Source: Warburgia ugandensis (taxonomy: Eukaryota > Streptophyta > Magnoliopsida > Canellales > Canellaceae). From it: a DNA stretch of 64,000 nucleotides. The DNA is taken from NCBI GenBank assembly GCA_035236585.1, contig CP141132.1, forward strand, positions 54,749,880 to 54,813,879. Reading direction: 5' to 3'. Positions within the stretch are counted from its first letter, which is position 1, and each line of letters starts with the position of its first letter. Below the pieces are notes generated by a model. The model was not told where the DNA came from. It ran no database searches and saw only the letters and a program-made list of their open reading frames with translations. Position numbers and translations under genes: made by a program. Positions 58,621 to 64,000 of the stretch are shown here, one piece after another.

Positions 58621-61169
58621 TTTTCATTTTTGACATTCCAAGCACTAACACCTGGACACATTCAATATAACACCTAATACAATTTTCTTACAATCTTTGT
58701 ACACATGAAAACAAACATACATTCACTTCCACATCGAACATCCAAATTCATCATTATCCATCCTTATCTATCTTGAAAATACTTCATAAAAGAAACCACA
58801 ACACATGCATTCACTACAACATCCACATTCACTTCATTTGTACGCATTCACATTTACTTTCACACTCTAAGTTACCCTCATTCATCATCTCATATAAGTT
58901 ATATAATTCAATGAATATATTGAAAACCAATTGCCACATATTCACTTCATCCATACTCATTTATTCTCACACTCTTCACTCATTTATAGCTTAAAAATAT
59001 AAATTTCAAAAAAATTAATGAAAACTAAAAGAACACATACAAGTGAATGAAAAAAATATTTTATTATGTATTTTACATATGTAGTTACTCCATGTGTTCT
59101 AATTAAAAATCAGTACATACCAGCCCATTCGCTTCATATTTTATTGAGGTTTACTTTGGAGTAACTCTTCATATTTGCCTAATCATAAAGTACAATAGCA
59201 TGCCCTACCATATATTTAATTTAGGTCACATTCATTTAGCTGAATTCATAAAAACTATAGAAAAATATAAGATTATTAAAAGTAAAAAGTGTCTTACCTT
59301 TCTTAATTAGGAGAAAACAACAATATCGAATATTAGGTTCCTCATGTATCTAAGCACATAGTACTCACACTCCCAATTAGACTATTGTTTAGGGCACTAT
59401 GCAAAAAAGACAACAAAAAGAATCCATAAGTATCATTTGTAATATTGTAAGCTTAACTAGTATTAAAATAGAGTAATTAACTATTTTCTATACTTTAACA
59501 TTCTTCCAAGTAAGTTTCCATGGTTGCATAGTCTTGGTCAACTTAACCCGTTCATATCATACTCTACAAATTTAAATTTCAAATGCATTATAGATAAATA
59601 AAAAATTATTTATCTACACATAATACATGAAAATAATAAAAGCTTACTTATTTATCATTTCTACGACACATGATGGATGTGCGATCCCAAGAATAAAAAA
59701 GGAAAGCCTACTCATTGTATACATCCAAAATGAGCAGCATCCAATAAACCCTATATAAATAGTCATATAATAGAATAAGTTGGCAAGAAAACAAAAAAAA
59801 ATAATTAAAACTTACCCATTATTGTAGGGAATCATTAAGCTTGTCCCTTAGAGGACTGGAAGAAGCCTGTTAAAATATTAAGAACACGCCTCTCTATCAG
59901 CCACTACTCTGCTGCACCACAAATGATGCCAAGGTCAAGGAAGTGAAGTGTACCCTCACCCTCAAAAAGGCTAGTTTCTTCATTCAAGAAGTTGCATAAA
60001 AGAAATAACTATTACCTATATTATGAAAATATAACATGTAATGTTAAATATTTTATAAGCAAATATATGCATATACCCAATGTAGGAGATAATGTGAGAG
60101 TGATCGAAATGATCCCATAGCAAAATTCATAATAGGTCCTCTACTATAAGTGTCACTTCAACAACGTCCTCGACAAGCACTCCCTTACAACAATTCTTGG
60201 TCCCACCAAACCATGAACTATCGACCAAGAGCATGGGATATTAAACTAAGACTAGTTCTGTCTATTACTCTAATGCCCTTCCTCCAATAGATTCAATTGA
60301 ATCGTTTATTAGTTGATTGCCCTATCTTCATTGATAAGACCACAGATTAACCTTAAGCATCGAGGCATGTTAGTTGAGACTTCCACACGATCCTTAGATG
60401 GCTGTTGTAAAAGATGTAAAAAAATTTAGCTAAATAATATTAATCAATGAAGGAGACCTAATTTATGATGAAAAGAAAAAAAACATATATACAAGTACTA
60501 ATTCCATTGGTGCAACAATATGTGATGGTGCGCCAAAAAGTGACCTCAATGGTGCATGTTGTTGCTAACTAACCATATAAAGTTAATAAAAAATTAAATT
60601 GAGGCCTCTAGCAAAGATTTATTGATGAGAAACATAAAATGACTAGTGCCTATTGCCAAGCTACATGATACGTAATTGCCTATCCAACAGTTATAATATT
60701 TTCCATTTCTAAAGGGAATGGTAAGCATGTACTAGCATCCAAAGCCATAGTAATGGACACTCGCGTAGTATGTAGCAGCATACTAATTCTATGCAAAATG
60801 GTTGATTCATGTTCATAACATGAACCAACTGCCAGGACGTTTTGACGAGAATCCTAGGCCAGTAGGCATTGATCCACCTACAAATCAAAAATAGAATAGA
60901 GAGGCTGAGATAGAGAATTATAACATAAGGACAATGAAAATTTTCAATTTTTTGTCTACATATACCTCCTTGGCTGAAATTTCTTTTTCAAGAGGCATTA
61001 GTTTTCCTTCATGAACTTCTTCAATTGGAGAATTGTAGCCAGCATTTGATGGAGGTATAGGGGCATTGCAAAAATTGTGAGTAGGGGATTAACAAACTAT
61101 CATCATGCCTCCTTCATGCAACTATTTAAATACATCTGTTTTTATTTTCTCAACCAAATCATTGTAGGC
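58621..61169. other. Interior of the CACTA-like relic, unassigned
   Basis: AT-rich; 58680-59000 is rich in 'cattca/ttcac' motifs. On the minus strand around 60100-60260 there are short readable stretches (e.g. an SSWFGGTKNC stretch) that could be transposase C-terminal exons, but I cannot assign them. Confidence 0.35.
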
Positions 61170-61919
61170 CTCTTGATCTTCAATTGTAGGAAAACCTTTA
61201 CTAAAGAGTTTAGAAGGAACCATATTGCACCTCATGCCCCTAACTCGATTAGGGTGGTCCTTCTTATTGCCCATAGCCCTATAGAGGATGTCCTTATTGG
61301 TAGTAGTGCTACTTAGAGTTCTTGTACTTGAGCTTTCTTATGTAAGAATGTCCTATAAACTTTAATTAGAAAGACATGATCATGTCATCTAATTAATTGT
61401 ATAAAATTAATAGACAGGTGGAACCACTTACAATGCAAGAAGTAATTTGTATAGTAGTTTTCATTTGAGAATATTTGGCCAATATAGCCCATTGAATGCA
61501 CCATCTTTTAGAGGATGGAGCAATCAATGGGTTTAGTAGTCCCAGCCTTCTTTTGCTATCAAGCAAGACACTATTAGAGACCAAAATGTATATAAATATA
61601 GTAGCATTAATTTGAAAGGGATAAATTGTCATAGATGCTTACTTTGACCACTTCTAAACCAATGTAGCCCAACCTGGACAGGTTGTGCTATATATTAGTT
61701 TCATGCACCTTTTTTCATCTTGCACTATTTTCCTACACATTTGTACACACACAATCCAGTGAAATAATCAAATGTTGCATGTAATTAATTAAATGAAACA
61801 TCATTTTCGTGCATACCTCAAATTCAATGGATGTGCAGTTTTGTACAAATGCATTCCACATGTCTTGGTCAATGAGGTAGGAATAAATGGTAGGTACTAT
61901 GTACAGTCTCGACGGATTG
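61170..61919 (-). pseudogene. Plant transposase (Ptta/En/Spm-like) fragments
   Basis: Three minus-strand pieces follow the order expected for the plant transposase (Ptta/En/Spm, Transposase_24-like) domain. First, at about 61919-61813, is YIAPYVDNPSRL...IDQDMWNAFVQNCTSIEFE, where the last codon is directly followed by a GT splice-donor-like gtatgc. Second, an open frame at 61393-61632 includes SSKRWCIQWAILAKYSQMK. Third, at about 61320-61180, is YRAMGNKKDHPNRVRGMRCNMVPSKLF, resembling the 'V.G.ehpGRVRG.G.g..PSk.f' segment. Resemblance is by motif memory only. The pieces are separated by probable introns and carry stops nearby. Confidence 0.5.
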
Positions 61920-62333
61920 TCTACATATGGAGCTATGTAATTACAAACAAGGTAATTCTTCCATTTTCTCTATTGAACAGTTTCTTTAATTCCCTTTTAC
62001 TTTCTCTTGATGACCTTTTCCATTAACTTTCGCCCTCTGCCCTTTCTCATTTGAGTAGTGCTCATGTTGACCGCTTGTTTGTGTTCTTCATTTTGCCCAT
62101 ATTCTTCATTTTAATATTGTTCTTATAATATCTTTGCTATAAACAGGAACAAGATGATATTAATTAGAATAATGAGATAAAAAGACCCATCTAATCCATT
62201 TAAAGAAAACAAAGCAACATGACATAGGTGACAAACAAATCAAAATCAAGTTAGTAAAACATGGATGAAAATAGAAAATTTCTAAGTACAGATATTTCTA
62301 AAACTAAACTTTCCTAAAACTAAACCTAGAAAC

Positions 62334-62467
62334 CAAGTAAACTATTCTAAAGATACAGCAACTTTAAGAAATGTTAACTTGCACGATTCTAGCCATATAG
62401 AAGCTAAGTAAACTATTTTGAAGATGCAACAACTTTAAGCAATGTTAACTTGCATGATTCTAGTCAT
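62334..62467. repeat. Tandem duplication, period 70 bp
   Basis: Positions 62334-62396 and 62404-62467 share 'aagtaaactatt', 'gcaacttt/caacaactttaag', 'aatgttaacttgca' and 'gattctag.cat' with about 8 differences over 63 bp. Confidence 0.9.
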
Positions 62468-62899
62468 CACATAGCACATGTATAGACACATTCATTTGCA
62501 CTCATGTAAACATGACTAGAACAATTTAGCTCTATGTAGGCAATTACTAACATTCAGTAATCAAGAGATACATCTTAAAGCATTCACTAGTAAACTTGCA
62601 TGTATGTCTTGAGGCATCTTGTTTGTGTCCATTTCTAGAAACACGTTATAAGTCATTCTTATTAAAGTGATCAAGATGTACTAGGACCACTTGATTAGTT
62701 TTGGGTTTATATTCCCTTATGTATAGTATTGCGTCACTCATTTTCTTTTGCATGTAATGCCTTTAACCTAAGGGTGTAAAGTCATTTACTAGTTCTCCTC
62801 ATGAAGTTACCTTTATATTACTTTTCCTTAGCATTTGTATTGTTAGTTAACTAGGTCATGGTCACATTGTTTCCATTTTTCTCATGCCATGATCTTAAA

Positions 62900-63330
62900 A
62901 TTTTCTTAATATCTTTACTTAAATAAAGGTTAGGGTACATAATGGTGACATCTAACTTCTCTCTCCCTCTCTCTTTCAAACACACAATTTTATTATCTTT
63001 CCTTTTTAAGTTATCTAAATGTTTTCTATAATGTGTTCATGTTTCTGGTTTCATGTGCAAAATTTCTTTGTTTTATAAGCAAACTTCTTTATTTAAATAA
63101 TTTCTTAGTTTATTAAATTATTTTCTATCTAATTAGGGTTTACTTTCTTATTACTTAGCTTAGTTGTTTCTTTCTTAGTTAGTTCTTCACTTTTTTCATT
63201 TATTTAACTTGCTTTAGGCTTTTAATTCCTCTTTAGTTCTCATTACACCTTTGGCCTATTAATCACTTTCATCGATAACTCATACCCATCATCACAAAGT
63301 AAAATTAATAATGGCATTTCTAATGATAAA
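62900..63330 (+). repeat. Element X 3' LTR, right portion
   Basis: T-rich sequence with 'cttagttgtttctttcttagttagttctt' (split here: 63158-63186) and 'atttaacttgcttta' parallels 49850-49905 of the X 5' LTR. The terminal block with 'gcacttatgg' of the 5' copy is not seen, so the 3' end is truncated or diverged. Confidence 0.55.
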
Positions 63331-64000
63331 CTTGAATACATCCATATCACAATTAACATAGTAGGGATGTGTATTACAAAAATAATTATCCATACCTAAT
63401 GAATTTTACTTTACACAAAATTAGATATTAATCCAAAAAAATAGCTTAATAGCATACCAGTAATCAATAATAATGACGAAATCACAGCCATCAAGGCAAG
63501 TATTTTCAACAAAAATCATAATAACATAGCAAGCTATTAATAACAGATATCATAGCTACTTGAGTGTATATTGCTCATAAAAATTATGGTCATTCTAAAA
63601 TATTTTCATAATAGATACTAAATTTGCTTACATAACACGTGTAACAAAAATAAAGTAGTATGACCTATTTATGGAAAAATCTCACAAAGTCATACACTCA
63701 CAAATAAAGAATAGGGTTTTGTAGATTGTACTTTCTAGGGTGTATTTCTGTGCTTTTCCTCTCTGGAATGAGTAGGATTGACCCTGATTTGAGTGAAATC
63801 CACCAAGTTCTGTGGTGCGTTAATTTTCTCTTTTATATGTAGTATAAAAGGGCACAAATTGCTCCAATACCTTGGGGTTTTGATTAGTGCTTGTGCTGAA
63901 CGTGATGATCGGCTCAAATTAGTGATTCAAGTTAGCATCAACGTCATCTCTGGCAACGGGTTGTAACTCCAGCAACCGAACCCAGTTCGGCATCTTCCTC
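63331..64000. other. Unassigned right end of the window
   Basis: 63331-63700 is AT-rich with no recognisable feature. From 63740 the composition becomes more balanced. 'tagtataaaagggc' at 63840-63853 looks like a TATA box, and the sequence to 64000 has no long plus-strand frame. A minus-strand 60-codon frame (63735-63917) is not recognisable. This could be the edge of another element's LTR or low-copy sequence. Confidence 0.3.

Larger units (their letters stand above)
58260..62900 (-). mobile_element. CACTA-like DNA transposon relic inserted in the X 3' LTR
   Basis: The left end has a dense cluster of direct and inverted copies of a ~12-bp motif (58290-58620), the organisation of CACTA/En-Spm subterminal regions. 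The interior carries minus-strand fragments resembling the plant transposase of the Ptta/En/Spm type (about 61170-61920). Terminal inverted repeats and a 3-bp TSD could not be found, so both ends are approximate and the class is an inference. Confidence 0.5.

Noticed and set aside
58540..62056. CACTA-type termini at 58540 (cactact) and 62056 (agtagtg)
   Set aside because: Only about seven bases match, the subterminal repeat cluster continues outside the left candidate, and no 3-bp TSD is evident.
63840..63853. TATA-box-like 'tagtataaaagggc' as a gene promoter
   Set aside because: There is no downstream open frame or other promoter context in the 150 bp left in the window; it could equally be an LTR TATA box.

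Overview
This window is nuclear DNA of a seed plant, probably one with a large genome. It is AT-rich, has no intact protein-coding gene that I can see, and consists almost entirely of decayed LTR retrotransposons inserted into one another. The kinds present are typical of plants: chromovirus-like Ty3/gypsy elements primed by initiator tRNA-Met, long Athila/Tat-like LTRs, a short copia-type LTR and a CACTA-like DNA transposon relic. The many open frames of 60 to 170 codons are mostly chance frames in LTRs, pyrimidine-rich tracts or microsatellites. Only short stretches of gag, protease, reverse transcriptase (RT), RNase H (RH), integrase (IN) and transposase are recognisable, and all carry stops or frameshifts.

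The backbone of positions 3913-46440 is one old plus-strand Ty3/gypsy element, here called G0. Its gag (3913-4032), gag tail with zinc knuckle, protease and first half of RT (18085-19515), second half of RT plus start of RNase H (42517-43089), and end of RNase H plus integrase (45162-46440) are scattered over 42 kb by later insertions. These are: (a) the 3' end and 3' LTR of an Athila-like element at 1-3912; (b) D1, a minus-strand gypsy element with recognisable gag-PR-RT-RH-IN, at about 4033-17371, itself split by a solo LTR at 13674-16333; (c) a minus-strand solo LTR whose ends lie at 19516 and 42516 because about 20.5 kb went into it later; (d) a solo LTR at 43090-45161 with a perfect 5-bp target-site duplication (TSD).

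Inside (c) sit D2 (21419-36286, minus strand, two 4.2-kb LTRs, PBS, PPT, perfect TSD TATGC, apparently non-coding interior) and a chimeric minus-strand block (36638-42267) with a 2.66-kb LTR on one side and an unrelated-looking 399-bp LTR on the other. D2's right LTR carries another solo LTR (32755-35698), which in turn carries a copia-type LTR and PBS (about 33901-34170). The deepest chain therefore has five levels.

Right of G0, element X (about 46455-63330, plus strand) has a long Athila/Tat-type LTR, a heavily deaminated tRNA-Asp-type PBS, an unrecognised interior, a 3' non-coding region homologous to positions 1-1560, a solo LTR with perfect TSD GGAAG (54099-56677) and a second LTR interrupted by the CACTA-like relic (about 58260-62900). 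The last 700 bp are unassigned.

The most informative observations are the precise nesting with TSDs, LTR pairs that differ greatly in microsatellite or minisatellite length, a conserved 14-bp-arm hairpin shared by three LTRs, a CpG-rich block preserved in two inverted LTR copies, and large elements with complete LTR/PBS/PPT signals but no visible coding region.
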